From: Notospermus geniculatus
Lineage: Eukaryota; Nemertea; Pilidiophora; Heteronemertea; Lineidae
DNA length: 64,000 nt
Reading direction: 5' to 3'
Assembly: GCA_002633025.1 (NCBI GenBank)
Contig: NMRB01000726.1
Span: 1-64,000, forward strand
Shown here: piece by piece, positions 10,570-24,100 of the stretch
Layout of the letters: each line of letters begins with the position of its first letter
How positions within the stretch are numbered: the stretch's first letter is position 1
The notes under the pieces: model-generated
Databases searched by the model: none
What the model was told of the DNA's origin: nothing
What the model saw: only the letters and a program-made list of their open reading frames with translations
Made by a program: the position numbers and the translations under genes

Positions 10570-11601
10570 ATTTGTAATTTATTTACTTGTACTTCTGTTT
10601 TGTGAATACAAGGAATACTAGTCAAATGTGCTCTGTACATTACAACATGTTTTCACCATCTTATCAAATGACTCCTTGGTGTTTACAAATGATTCAACAG
10701 ACTTCACCATCATCCATGAAAGTTACAATTACAAGAGGTGTGCAGAAAAACAGTACAACTGAAGTCAGTAATGAAATACTCTAATTTTGAACAATCATTT
10801 TTTTTCTGTAAAAATATGTCAATCACATAGACCAATCCAAGCACACAAGAGCACTACATGCAATCGGTGAATCAATCACCGAAATCAGAACAATAATCAA
10901 TATTGATGAAACAACTAACGATATGGTGGAACATTTTCTAATAATTTTCATTTACCCTTGGCATTTTCTTCAGAATGACCACATTATTTATAGTCACACA
11001 ATTCTCTATCTACAAGACCTTACATTTATATGAAGATTAGAACTAATCATGTATTACTTACAATGAACTTTTCTTTGATATAGAGCCTAAAACTACTTGA
11101 TTTATTAATTACAAATCCTAGCTTTATTCCTATTATTCTTGCAGTGAATTTACTATATGTATAACTTTACGCGTTAGTTTGATTTCACTTTCCTATATTA
11201 AGTACATCGTTGCCCACTCACTGGTATAAATTCCATACCATTTTGTTATGAATTAATCTACTATCAGCCTGAAACCTTTGACCTCTGTGTCACTTTAACT
11301 TGAGCTATTTCACACACATATTCAAACATGAAAAGTGCACACACCAACACTCTTCTAAATCTCAATCTAAAATGATACAGAGTGCAGGTTAGCACATACA
11401 CTTTGTGGTAACTTTACCACAAAATACTAATTGAACATCAATATTTTCAAAATACTGTTCTCTTTTAGCACAGTCATAACTGCAAATATCATCTGTAAAT
11501 TGCAAAATTTGAACACATTCATAACATGTGAACATTTTCATATCATTGTCCAAGAGTTCCTTGAATATCCCAAATACAGTACTTAGCACAGTTAACAATC
11601 A
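10570..11601 (-). other. Probable ZFHX 3' UTR with candidate poly(A) signals
   Basis: This AT-rich stretch follows the ZFHX stop codon. On the minus strand AATAAA hexamers lie at 11123-11128 and 11101-11106, and another at 10578-10583. The true cleavage site cannot be chosen without transcript data. Confidence 0.45.
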
Positions 11602-12110
11602 TTAACTTTGTGCCTTCGCAGCTTTCGTTTTTACGTCCGTCTTTTTACCATGGGTCGGAAGTCCTATAGTCGCCATTTTTGTTTTGTGGGCCTCTGTATC
11701 ACAGTGCTGTTTATACTCCAGCAGAACTGAAAATCTCTCCATGCACAAGCCGCACTGATTTTGAACCTGCTCCAATTTCAAAATTTGTTTCTGGTCGCTT
11801 GTATTTTTGCCAGCGAAACACATCATACGCTGATGGTTCAAACACGCTTCCTTTGCCGGATAGACCATATGACACTTTTTGCAAATGTAACCAACGTCGA
11901 CTGTAGTTTCAGTAACTAGTGCTAAGTTAGCAGCACTGACCATTGTTTTGAGATCACTGAGAGTTTTGCAGTCTTGGGTATATTGCGTCACAGTGCAGTT
12001 AGGATCCATGATCTTGGCCGTAACGTTACGTATGGCTTCCTGAGGAATCTGAAGCAGTGTGAGTGGCGTACCGAACGTTGAAGGATCGTAGGAGAGGACA
12101 CTCTCAGCAC
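11602..12110 (-). CDS. ZFHX3/4: ZFHX terminal coding exon with two zinc-finger-like motifs and stop
   Basis: The acceptor is ggttatcttacag (AG at 12112-12111). The TAA stop is 11602-11604. It encodes AESVLSYDPSTFGTPLTLL, a region with SDLKTMVSAANLALVTETTV, then CKKCHMVYPAKEACLNHQ ending RMMC (a C2HC-type arrangement), then CGLCMERFSVLLEYKQH with DTEAH (C2H2). The tail is basic: KKTDVKTKAAKAQS. The same pair of terminal fingers closes ZFHX3. Confidence 0.95.
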
Positions 12111-15100
12111 CTGTAAGATAACCAACAAACATAAATCATTGGTAAACTCATGAACATTTAACTAACACTAAACAACTTGATGACAGTGAGAATGAAACAT
12201 CCAAAGCTTCCTCGGTAATCCGAATGTTTTCTGTAAATAACTTAACAGAATACCCCCAAAATATATCACTCTGCCGTCATCGGATAAAGATGGAATCAAG
12301 CCAGCAATAAAATCACACTTCCACAGCTACAAGTGACAAAAAATTTTCAGCTAGAAGTGACAAAAATTGTCTAGATCCACCACCACCGAAAGGTTACCTA
12401 TAGTTAAATACAGTGCATGAAAGACCACAACCCCTAGCTACACATGTTAGTACCTACCTGGGAAAATAGGAGGCTGCATTAATAGCTGCCATCGGTAGTC
12501 ATCTAAAACAAAGAAGGGAACAAACCTTAGGATTTTGCCCCATACTTTGACTCATTTAGAGTAGACAGAACAGAGCCTGCTCGCAGTCCGTAACAAGAAG
12601 GTGAATTGTCGTTCATGAAGATTTCTTCCCAAGATAATGAAATCTGATGACAATTTTTTTTCGGGAACCCCATGTTAAAGCACGCTAGTGTTAATTTGTG
12701 TTAGATAGCCAGGTGCATTGAAAATCGCTACATAATGTGAGTTAGGCAAACTGGGCATGAGGGCTGAAGGGGCAATCCACTGGTTTATCTGAGAAAGAAA
12801 TGCTATGCAATCATGACATTTCGGCCAAAAAGCAGATGCGGCCAAAACATTGGTGCTTGCATTGCCTTGAAGAGGGTTCAAGCCCTGTTGCTTCAACCTC
12901 TCTATGACACTGTCATGTGAATTTAAACTTGTTAAGATTGATGAAGTCAGTGGATTTACGAGTACATTCAGCCAACATACTCCCACACCAAACGTTAGTT
13001 TAGCTTACCAGGTATGAGCCCAGGTTGCATAAAAGGCAGTCCCATACCCGGGTAGAACCCTGGCATCCCCCCTGGGTACATAAAGGGCAGCAGGCCGGCC
13101 TCGGAACCTGGGAATAAGGGACCGAAAGGAGAGAGCATCTGGGGTGTTATGGCAGCCTCAGATACTGACGTGGATTCCTTCTTTTTTGCTGGAATAAGAG
13201 AAGCAGGCAAGTTAGTCATAAAGCGTCAGACACCAAGATGTAAGCAAAGATGCTTAACGGGAATGCTTTTTATCCAACCATATTCATCAAGCTCAAAAGC
13301 TTTTCTAACATGATACTGATCAATGTGATAACCTGCACTTTGACCAATTCACATATAAGAGATAAATGTTAAACCGCTTGGAAAAACGATATCATTCTTG
13401 GTAACTTTTCGCAATGAAGAAGCTTCTTTCTGCTTAACTGATTGCCGCTCCTATAGTCACTCAAGGCTATGTAAGCACTAAGTACTAAAAGCATGCGACA
13501 TGACACTCGCACCAGAAGGATAAAATGTTAAATAACGGGTTATTTGACCAAATGCAGTAGGCCTACTATTGGACACCCATACCAGTCAGCATCTAAACAG
13601 CATATTTTGAGATGAAAAGAACTAGTAACTTACCAACATCCTCCTTGGGTTCTTCCTTGACTGTCGACCTCGAGCGGCTTTTTTGTGCCTCTTTACTGAG
13701 CGCCTCTGTGAATGCTGATGAACCGGGTGCCATAGCTGCTGCTGGAAGTCCTGGTATCACTGAAGACAAAGAGGTTGAAAAGGTTAAATAAAATCATTAT
13801 TTTGAGAATAATCTCAAATAATACAATACAAACGTTTTTGGATAATGGCAATGCATTGACAAGAAACTGACATTTTCTCTTTTGGCCTTATACACATGGA
13901 CAATACATCTGCGATTAGCTGGAAGACAATTTATCCTGAGGGGAAAGTTCATAATGGAGTGCTGTATTGTGGCAATGCCCTCGGGCGCTGACCGGAGGTG
14001 GTTAGATGGCTAATTATGAATGATAAATCTGCGTTAGAACCCGGAGACAATGAAATGACCATTACTTGGGAATCATTATCCCCAGCGGCCTGCAGCTCTC
14101 CGGCTATGATTATAGCAAAGATTTCATTATGCCTCTGAGGAAAGATGGCGATTTTCTCCATTTGGTAATCCTCGATTGATGACATTAACATCTCGAGATA
14201 TGAATGATGCAGGCATCAGCTAGACAGATTCATATAGGGAATTTGTGGTTAACAATTTCTAAGAATCTTTCTGCCATGATTCCAAGAAAATTGAACCTGT
14301 TTTTCTAACCTTATAAACTAGCTAGGGAAGATTATGGGACTTACTTAGAAGATTCATAGCCAGAGGTTTCAATTTCTTTCATTACCAAGAATTTTAAAGG
14401 AACCAATTTGAAATCTTTATCCCCAACAAAAAATTGCTCTACTTTTTGTAGCTCAACTTTTCAAAGTTCAAAAGGACAACAGGTAAGATTGTAAATTGTT
14501 ATAGATACTCCACACTAAACATTAACTATATTACCAGTAAGCATTTTATGTGATTGGTTAAGAGGGCAGGTTCAAAATTTTTCTTCATTGAATGCAGCAG
14601 GGATAAGGCCTATTCTTTTAACCTACAAGCAAATAGCCAAAAGATCCATACACACAAGACTTGTCAATATAAATATTTAGATGTATGCCGTATTTGTGTT
14701 TCTCAAGCCAGAAAATGTTATCCTGCTTGTAAATCTAACAAACTCGTTCATCCAGTACCAAAATGACAGTCTCAACTTTGAATTCAACTTTCTCTCCTAA
14801 CCATGCAAGGGAAAATGTCCTCCAAACACACAGGAATGAGGGTATCAAAAGCTTCCGGGTAGGATGCAGGCATTGGAATTATACAGGAGGAATACTGGCC
14901 AAAATTCAATGGACACTTTGGCAACTCAGATGCCACGGTCCAACAATTTCAATTTGCATTTTTATGTGAAATGAATCATAACAAAGTACTGCAACAATAG
15001 GGAAGGATACCTGGCAGCCATTCTGCTTTTAAAGCTTGGCCATAGTGCATGAATTGTTAGAGGTAGGTTAAAAAGAGACGTTAGAGGCAAACCAAGAGAT

Positions 15101-18100
15101 TTTAGAAGTCAGTTCGTGCAGTATATTTTTCTTGCGATGCCCATCTTTAGTTCCCTTGACCACTGCACCTCATTCAGCTAGCCACTACCTTCCTTTGTCG
15201 GCCATCACCATACCAGGTTCAGCGCTACGGGCATGCCACAACATCCAACTAAAAATGTTGGCCTACCTCCCAAGTTAGCTGGCAGTCCCATTGCTTGTAA
15301 ACCCATTGCTTGCAATTGGGCCAGGTGTGGATGCGTAGACATGTTAACGTCCTGTAGGCGTTCCGATTCCTTTACTCGATTTAAGTTGCTTCCATTTCCA
15401 CTTTCTGATGTTTGATCATTCTCCAGCTGCAGACTCTTCTTAACATTATCAATGTGTTTCCTCGTAAATATGTGATCCTGAATGGAATACTTATGGGAAT
15501 AACTGAAGTTGCAGAACCGACATTCATCAGGTGTTGGTGGCAACTCGACTTCGTTCGTAAACTGGTTCCCGTAATTACTAGCCTTTGCTTTCTTTTCCTT
15601 CGCTCGAGCATTCTGGAACCAAACTTGGATGACACGCTTGGCTAAACCGATTTCCCTCCCTAACATCTCACATTCTGCCATCGTCGGGGTCTTGTAATCA
15701 ACAAAGAGTGCCTTCATCACCTTGACCTGGAGATTTGTCATCTGGGTTCTATAACGTTTCTGTGCTTGCGGCTGCGGCGACCGATGCAAGCCATTCGGCG
15801 AGGCTGGATTCGAATCTTCGTAATCATTTTCCGTCGACTCAGAATGCGTTTCCGATATTGAATCATCAAAACTTATCCGGCTATTGTTCAAATGGTCAAA
15901 ACTTCGATTACTGCTCATATCTGCAGCAAGGCTATCATAGCTGTAGCGTCTATTCTCACGGGCAACTGGGCCTTTCACAGGGTTACTGAGATCTAGAGGT
16001 GCGTCATCATCGTGATGACTTTTCGACAAAGTACTAGGCTTTGGCATCGACGTCTTCCCCGATGTTGATGATGGGATGTCACTAGACGTTGGTTTCTGAC
16101 CTAAGTCATCCATATACTTTTTCAATGAATCTTCATACATACGTTTCATCTGCATGTGTAGTGGCTCTGAAGTAGGAGGCAGGCCAATGTTGGGAGTAGG
16201 CATGAACGGCATAAATGGCTGCATGTTGAACGGATTGGCCATAAGTTTTGCCATATCTAAACCAGGTGAAGTTGAGGTAGGCGTGAGGGGACTGGGAGAC
16301 TCCCCGGGTGCATCCGGTATACTGTCAACATTAATCTCCCCTTTGGCCATCTCTTCTGGATGTTTAGTGGCTAGATGTGACTCTAGGGCGGACTTGGCTC
16401 TGAAGAGTGCACGACAGAATGGACAACGCTTATGGATAAGCTGCTGGTGTGCTCTATACTGACCTTTGCGTTCGCGTGCCCTTGTATTCTGGAACCAGAC
16501 TTGCACCACACGTTTCTTGAGACCGACTTCCGAGGCAATGTTTTCTAACTGCTTACGACTTGGGTTGCAATCGACCTGGTATTTCTGATAGAGGTAGTCT
16601 AACTGCTCAGGTAGTATCGTTGTTCGAAGGCGCTTGTCACGGGGCTGATCGTCGCGTTCCTCCTCTTCATCAACTTCAGACATTTTACGTTTTGATGGTG
16701 ATTTCTCTTGTTCTGCTGCAGCCTGTTGCTGTGCTAAATTCTGCAGGACACCAAATGCTGAATCTGGAGCAAAGCTTTGGAAAAGACTTGGGTTCATGAT
16801 ATGTACGTTTTGATGCTCCTGCCAAAGATCAAACCGTGGGAATGTGAGCGTACATTTATCACACTTGAAATTAGCAACGGATGACGGCGATTCTGTTGGC
16901 GGCAAACGAAGCTTCTCAACTGTCGTCGTGATTGGAGGATTGCTGTTTTCACCCGTTACCTTCTCACTCACGGAAGTGTCGCTAGCAGACAAATTTACCG
17001 ATGACGAATTTGAATCATCCCCACCAAACACCTGACTTGGAGCAATGTCTTCGTCCTTGAAGCAGTGTTTCTTCTGGTGTTTGATAAGTTCGTAATACCT
17101 CTGAAAGACGGTCAGGCATTTCTTGCATTGGTAGTTAAGACCAGGTGTGCGCTGGAACCTGCCACTTGAATCTTCACTTGAACTTTCAGCTGGTGGTTGA
17201 TTTTCATAGACCTTTCTTGCTTTCTGTCTGGCATTTTGGAACCACACCACAATAACTCTTGGACTGAGATTCAGCATCTTTGACAAATGGTCCAAGTCGT
17301 CATCCTTTGGATATGCGTTCTGTTCAAAGTATTCCTGAAGAGTTTTTATCTGGAAATCAGTGAAGCGAGTACGATTAGCTCGCCTGTTTGAACTATTTGA
17401 TCCACCTTGACACAGGGAGTCCATGCTGCTATCGAAGCTGTCCGATCGCTTGGATGAGGCTGATGTTGAAGGAACTGGTGGCGGTGGGATTGGAGGTGGT
17501 GGTGTCGTCATCAGCATGGATGAGATGGATGCAGGCGGTGTGATATTCATGAGGTCTGCTCCAGTAACAACCGGGAAGGATAACCCTGGGGACGGAAGAA
17601 CAGGGGGTAAGGGCTTCTCTTTGAAGCTCTCACGGATGTGCTCTTCCACTTTGCTGCGTGTTTCCTCGGGCTCTTGTTTGATGACCAACTTACGCTCCAA
17701 GTTCTTCAGATCTGGTTTGATGTCTAATGGTGGCTCGACAGATCTCGGCGGAGGAGGAGGAAGAGGAACATCATCATGGACCATATTCAGAGGTTTGCTC
17801 AAATCTGGTTCAGAGTTGGTATCACTTGTACTGGTACTAATTTTTCCCGTCTTTTCATACTCTTCCAAGTTCAGGGTTGTCGAGGGAGGGTTGTTGAAGT
17901 TATATGGCGAGTCCTTATTGCGCTGACGTTCCTTAAACAAGGTATTGCGGAACCAGTGTTTGATGACTTTCTGCGGCAAACCAGACTTCTCAGACATCTC
18001 AATTATCTGTTCCTCACTTGGTGAGTTGTTTATATCAAAGTGGGCCCGCAGGATTTTCAGCTGTTCGTCGTTGATACGAGTCCTGGCACGTTTCTGATTA

Positions 18101-21100
18101 TTAGCGGCAGCTTGTTGTTGTTGCTGAAGTTTCTGTGTGATATTTGGATCCATGAAAGATGGGAGCATTCCACCTTGCGTGAACGGGTTCTCCATCGTTG
18201 GCAGCATCATTGGGACAAGTGGAGGCTGCATACCCATGCTGACTGGCATCCCAAGGGGGAGAGACATCTGCATCATGTTCAACATCGGTACAGCAGTAAC
18301 TGGAGGCAGCTCAAGAGACAGCGATGATGGAGGCCCAGATGATGGCTCAATTTTAACATTGATGTCGGAATTTGGCGTCGAGGGAGCTGATGGCATTGGA
18401 GGCGTGGCTTGAGCTGGTGTTGATGTCGATGGCAGACCTTCTGCACCAATTTGTATCATTGGGGGTTGTCTCTTCTCAAAGTCCTCCTTAAAACTTTCAC
18501 CATATTGCTCAATGAAATCTATAGGGACAACATCTTTGTGAATTTCTTCTTGATGTGCTTTCAACACCCAGATACTGGAAAACGTCTTCCCACAGCGGTC
18601 ACAAACAGCTTTTTCAATCTCTGGCATATCGTCTGCTTCTCTCTCAACCTTTATTTTCAGCTCTTTATCAAATTCAACTTTTTCTTCACCCTCCTTTCTT
18701 GGCTTGGGAACTTGGTTATTCTCGTTGAAGTGCATGACGCATTCGAAACCGAAGTTTTCAAGGAGATTCTTGTGGACTTGAGGCTTGAAGCGAGGGATGT
18801 ATCCCGATCTTCTCAGGGCGTTGAACTGGTTCTGAGCAGACATACCAGGAGTCATAAGTGATGGCGGTGGCTGGAAGAAACAGTGCGTCTGCTGATGTTG
18901 TCCAAGAGCCTCTGCACTGACAAAGATTGAATTGCACCTCTGGCACGTGTACATAGGTTGGTTGATGGACTGGGAGCTGCTGGTGGTAGTCGGCGTGGTT
19001 GCAGGAGATATAGCAAGTGATGTTGGTGTTGTAGATGCAGGAGGATGCGACGTGACGGGCGAGATATTGGTAGCAAAGATTCCTGGAGGATTTGTGATGG
19101 GTGATGACATGCTGAGATTCAGGGGTGTATTCTTCTGCTGTAGCATCTCTGCAAGAAGCTTCTTGTGTTGACTTTGGGCCGATTGAGCTTGAGGAGTGTT
19201 CTCGGGCTGCTCAAGGAGAGGCTGTGACAAGTCCACCTGTCCAGTCATTGCCAGTTCTTGAAGTTTCGAAGCACGGGTCTGATGCAGGACTGACCTCATG
19301 TGGATATCTAATGTTGATCCCTGGCTGTAAGCTACTTTACAAATGTTGCATTTGAAAGGTTTCTGATCAGAATTCCCAGAGTTTGAAGTAGGGGGTGATG
19401 TTGATGGTGGCTGTGTTGTTGGCGTGGATACAGGGCTGGTCGATGCTGGGGTTGATATGGGTGAAACTGCAGCTGTTGGGGAAGGGCTCTGAGATGTCGT
19501 CTGTGCGGCCTGTTTCAGTTTGTGCAGATGAGATACTGAATTGTAATGCACCAAGAGGATATTCTTCTGTGTGAATGATTCCTTGCAGACGTCACATTTG
19601 TATGGACGGTTTGGATCCAGATATTTTTCGATAGGGTAGTTCATCTTATCCCCTTTGCGATGCAGCAAAGTCTTGTTGTGAGTTGTCAAATAATTTTGCT
19701 TGGTGAAGGCTACTTTGCAGCGATGACATTTAAATTTTCTTGTAGGATCATTGTAACTGTCCTCGGCAATTGCCTGGCTGTTGATGTAATCTTCAAAGAA
19801 TTGATTCTCCCTGCAAGACCCCTCTGAACCATCATCATTCTCTCCGTCATTGTTGAGAGAGTCATTCGTCTGATCATCACTCATTGGCGACTGTCGCTCA
19901 GCGTCATCGTCATCAGCCATCTTGCTTTCAGACATCGTCAAATCTTTCGCCTCTTCCTTCATTTCCTCGTCGTGATTTTCCTGACTGATAGCATTCTCAA
20001 TCGATGATCCCAACAGGGCGAGAGGATTCGTCAACAGGGACGCCTTGTAGTTGGCGACTTCCTCATCGGACATCATCTCCAAGTGCGTGGATTCTACATG
20101 TTTCCTCATTGCGTCAATTGTTCGGAAACTACGATCGCAGATGGTGCACCTGGTGGCGGCTCGGATCATGTGATACTGAGAATGTGTCTGCAGTTTTTCC
20201 AGTGTCTTGAAAGCGAGGCTACATTGGTTGCATCGATACTTGTAGACATGGCGCTCAGAGACAGAAAGCTGTTGGCGGCGTGTGTGGATTTCTCGAAAGT
20301 GAACTTGGAGCGCCGATGCTGTCTTGAAATACTGATTGCAGCCCTTTTTCCAACAAAGGTAGCCAGGTCCACGGGGTGTCTGCTTGAGTTCTAAGTGGCC
20401 TAGTTCATTCTGGTGGGCATAGAGGGCGTCGATGTTGCGGAACAAGCTTGAGCAGGTGTGGCAACGATACTCATCATCATCCTTGTCGCCATTCAGGTCA
20501 TCAGATAAACCACCTGTAATAAGAAGAAAAGAAGAAAACGAGGTGAGTTACAGCAAGAGACACCGAATTCATTCCAGATCATAGAAGCTTGGTGACCAAT
20601 GAACTTTCTGCACTGAACTGAAATCAATTAAAATATATGTTAAACAGAAACGCTGCATGTTTTTTTATAAAAGACAGCACCATGACACCACCTCAGAGAA
20701 AAGATAATCAGGACTGCAATGTTAAGTATCCTCAAGTCAAAGTGTCGCTTTAAAGTCGCGAAGGGCATCCAGGGGCTGACATTCACGTTAATCTCATAAT
20801 CACACTAACGAGGGAAAAAAATGGATGACCTACTAATGCAGGTCTGATAAAAATCCTCAACAGAATACTGACATTCTGCTTAAAGCCTCATTAATTTACC
20901 CCAAATTAAAGGTCATTTTGCCCTTATGACTAGTAACTGCAACTGCAATTAAAAGTTTATCTGCCCCCAACTGATTAAGAAGTTCCGCGATGGTCTGTTG
21001 CCAGTAAATAACCAACAAGGACTGTTTACTGTAGGTATTGGTCACAATATTTGTAATGGCTCCTCTATTTAAACCCTCAGCACTGAGACCATGCAAGACT

Positions 21101-24100
21101 TAATGCTTTGGCAGAATGAGTCATTCAATATTCGTAAAATTCATAGGACTTGGGCAGACAATCTGGAAATTCAGATTCAAGTATATAACAATGAGTTACA
21201 TGTCTGCGAATCACCAAATGCTCAAAAGAATTAAAAGTAACAAGAGGTCAAACTTGCTTTAAGAGATAAAATGCAACAGACAGTGACTTTTCCTTGACTG
21301 AGGCTAATGGCAAAGTTGAAAACGCGAATCTTACTGAGGGGATGTGACAATAGTATTATTCACTTTGTAGGTCATCTCTAAGATTATTAGCCATCACCAG
21401 CCCACGAGTTAATGCGAGAAAAATTCATTAAAACGGCAATGCTGACAGTGGAAGTATGTTGATAGGGCAAAGGGCATGAGGAGGCGGGAAGGTAAACATC
21501 GGCTGCCATCTTGTCATGTAATTAATTTATAAATTTTTTCCGTCTTAAACTGCGACTATACTTTTTCAGCTGTTATCTGACACTACTAAATAACGACTGA
21601 GTGTAAACAGTCGCAGATAAGAATATTAGATTTGAGTAAAGAAACATCAGTGATATTATGAAATTAACACGACTGGGGGGTCTAAAAACTGTAGCAACAT
21701 TTTTATTTCTGTTTTCAAATTCAGATCAGTTCAATGGATTTTCTTTTACATTTAAGCAGTACGTGAGCACTTTCATTATTCCACACTGGAAAAGTCACGG
21801 ACATTATGTCTTAAAACATGTCTCGTGAATTGCATCCACAAGATTTCATGACCTCAGTGCCACAAAGCAACCACACTGAACAGTTCTACGATATTCTTAC
21901 AGAGGGCAGCACAGATCCAGCCCCAGAGGACCAATACATCAGCCAGTGTATTAGTCGCACATGTTGAATCATGTAGTCGGCAAAAAGCACAATCAAGTAA
22001 GGAGAAGATGGTGGACATAGTTAATTTTAAGGGATTGACTAATGGAACTTGTCATTATCTTAAATGGGAAACAGACCAATGTCTACAGATGAGAGCACGG
22101 TCAGCATTGTTGATTCCATCTTCCGTAAGACCCATACTGGCATAATAGCGTGTGGGTTGCTTTCTCTGTATGGATTTTTCTTGCTAATTGTAAGATTGGA
22201 AATCTTTTCTGATTGAGTTAGTAGTTCCCTGGTTCACCCTTTATGACCAGATGACTTGGGTCTCTGACATCATTTGCTCAGCATACCATATGCTGACACT
22301 GTCACCATTTCACACACCCAACAGTTTCAAATGTGACCCTCCACAACAGAACTAGTCGCTTGTCGCTCAGGTGAGCCGCAACGAACTAAGATGACACCGG
22401 AAGAGAATGGACGAAATAGATTATTTCAGATTTCATAACAGGCAGACAATATTGAAACTGACAAACATTTGTGACCCGGCACAACAAAATGAGTCGGAAG
22501 TCGCACAGAAGAAGACCGAAGTTGACACCAGACAGCAACTACCACACAGAAATCGACAAAGTCAAATTTCACAATGGCCAGACAATCCTGAAATCATCGA
22601 ACCCTTGGTGTCACCTTGGACATGTTCGGTCTTCTTCTGTGCGCATTCCGACTCATTTTGCTGTGCCGGGTCGCATTTGGTCTCAACCTGCTAAGCTATG
22701 CAACTAGTTTTGCTGTGAAGGGTCACAAATGAACATCCATCTTACCATCGTCTTGAGGCATCTTGATGGCATCAGTGTCTGATACATCCGATTTTGTCTC
22801 CATGCTATCACCCTCAGGCGTGCCAACTGGGCTACGGTCTTGACTTGGATTCTGTCCCATGCGGAAGTCACTTGTGCTGGCCTGGGTTGCCGCAGCTGGA
22901 GGGGACCACCTTGTCTGGTCAACGAGCACCATCAACCGCTGCATACCTTCGTGCGACACGTTATGGGACTGGGCAAGGTGGCGCTCAAGTTTCGCCTTCT
23001 CCTTAAAACCGTCTTGGCAGAGCGGGCAGTTCATTTCGCCAGCGGCTGGCTCCGAATGTTGGGTCGTGATATGGGCCTGGATCCGCATCTCATTAACACT
23101 GCTGTAGTTGCAATAGGGGCAGATATGGATTTGCTCGGAGTTGCTGGCCTCCAACATGTCTGTAACGATAGAGGACACAATCGATGAGTTTGATTAATAT
23201 TGGATATTACATTTAGCGGTGGCACTTCACCCTGCACAAACATTATTGGACATTGTCTACGCAATCTTAGTGTAATGAATACATAGGGATGAAGTGGGGT
23301 CGCTCGGACTAATTGTCCTCGCACATTTTGATGATATTGACCGTGTCTGATGGGCTACTCTCATGCGCAAAGCTCAGTGGACTAGAAATCACAACTGGTA
23401 TGCGGAGATAATTACTTGAGGTGATCAACACGAGGAGCAATCTCGCACTGTCTAGTCTTCCAGATCACGGAATATACATCATATCGTCCTCGGTTTCGTT
23501 ATTAGAATCAATCATATTCACCCTTTTAGACCAATAACAATTGTTCATCACATATTTTCAAACTGAGGCAGACTGACGTCTGAATCAAATCATAAAACAA
23601 GTAGATTCAGATTATGTTGTTGCATGTAGATTCAGATTATGCCCCATGCCTTTGTCTCTAGTCAGCACAGTTAAAAGTGTGAATCCAATGACATGACATC
23701 ATGTCACAATTGTTGTTTCATTAATGTCTAAGTGACATCAACTGTACATGTATTTGAATTCGTATTTGATTTTTCTGTCAGGGCCGAGACATAGCATTAT
23801 TGGCCCTGGTAAGTATGGATGAGGCCATCTCAACCTACTCATGTTCCTCACTTGGATGGGGTCTTTTACTTGCCCCTAAAAGACACCACAGCTTACTCTC
23901 CCATGCGACGGACGTGAAGAGCCGGGAATGAAATCCCATACGGCCTGGGCTAGATTCGAACCCAGGACCTGCCGCTTGCTGAGCGGACGTGATAACCAGT
24001 TGGCTATCAGGGCTCTTCCAGTGACATCAATAAAGGCAGTGACATCATTAGTAGTACCCATGCAGTGCTGCCATCTTTTGGGGTGATAGAGTCTATTGTT

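Noticed and set aside
12675-12986. 103-codon minus-strand open frame in a ZFHX intron with protein-like composition
   Set aside because: The AG sites near its start would enter in the wrong phase or meet a stop, no donor is needed but no acceptor fits, and no domain is recognisable. A rare alternative last exon cannot be excluded.
15233-20394. Numerous open frames on the plus strand and other minus frames across the ZFHX main exon
   Set aside because: They are antisense or shifted-frame shadows of the zinc-finger homeobox coding sequence.
23940-24019. tRNA gene candidate on the minus strand
   Set aside because: The A and B boxes are present, but it is the head of a retroposed SINE with a target duplication and body, and the acceptor stem does not pair.
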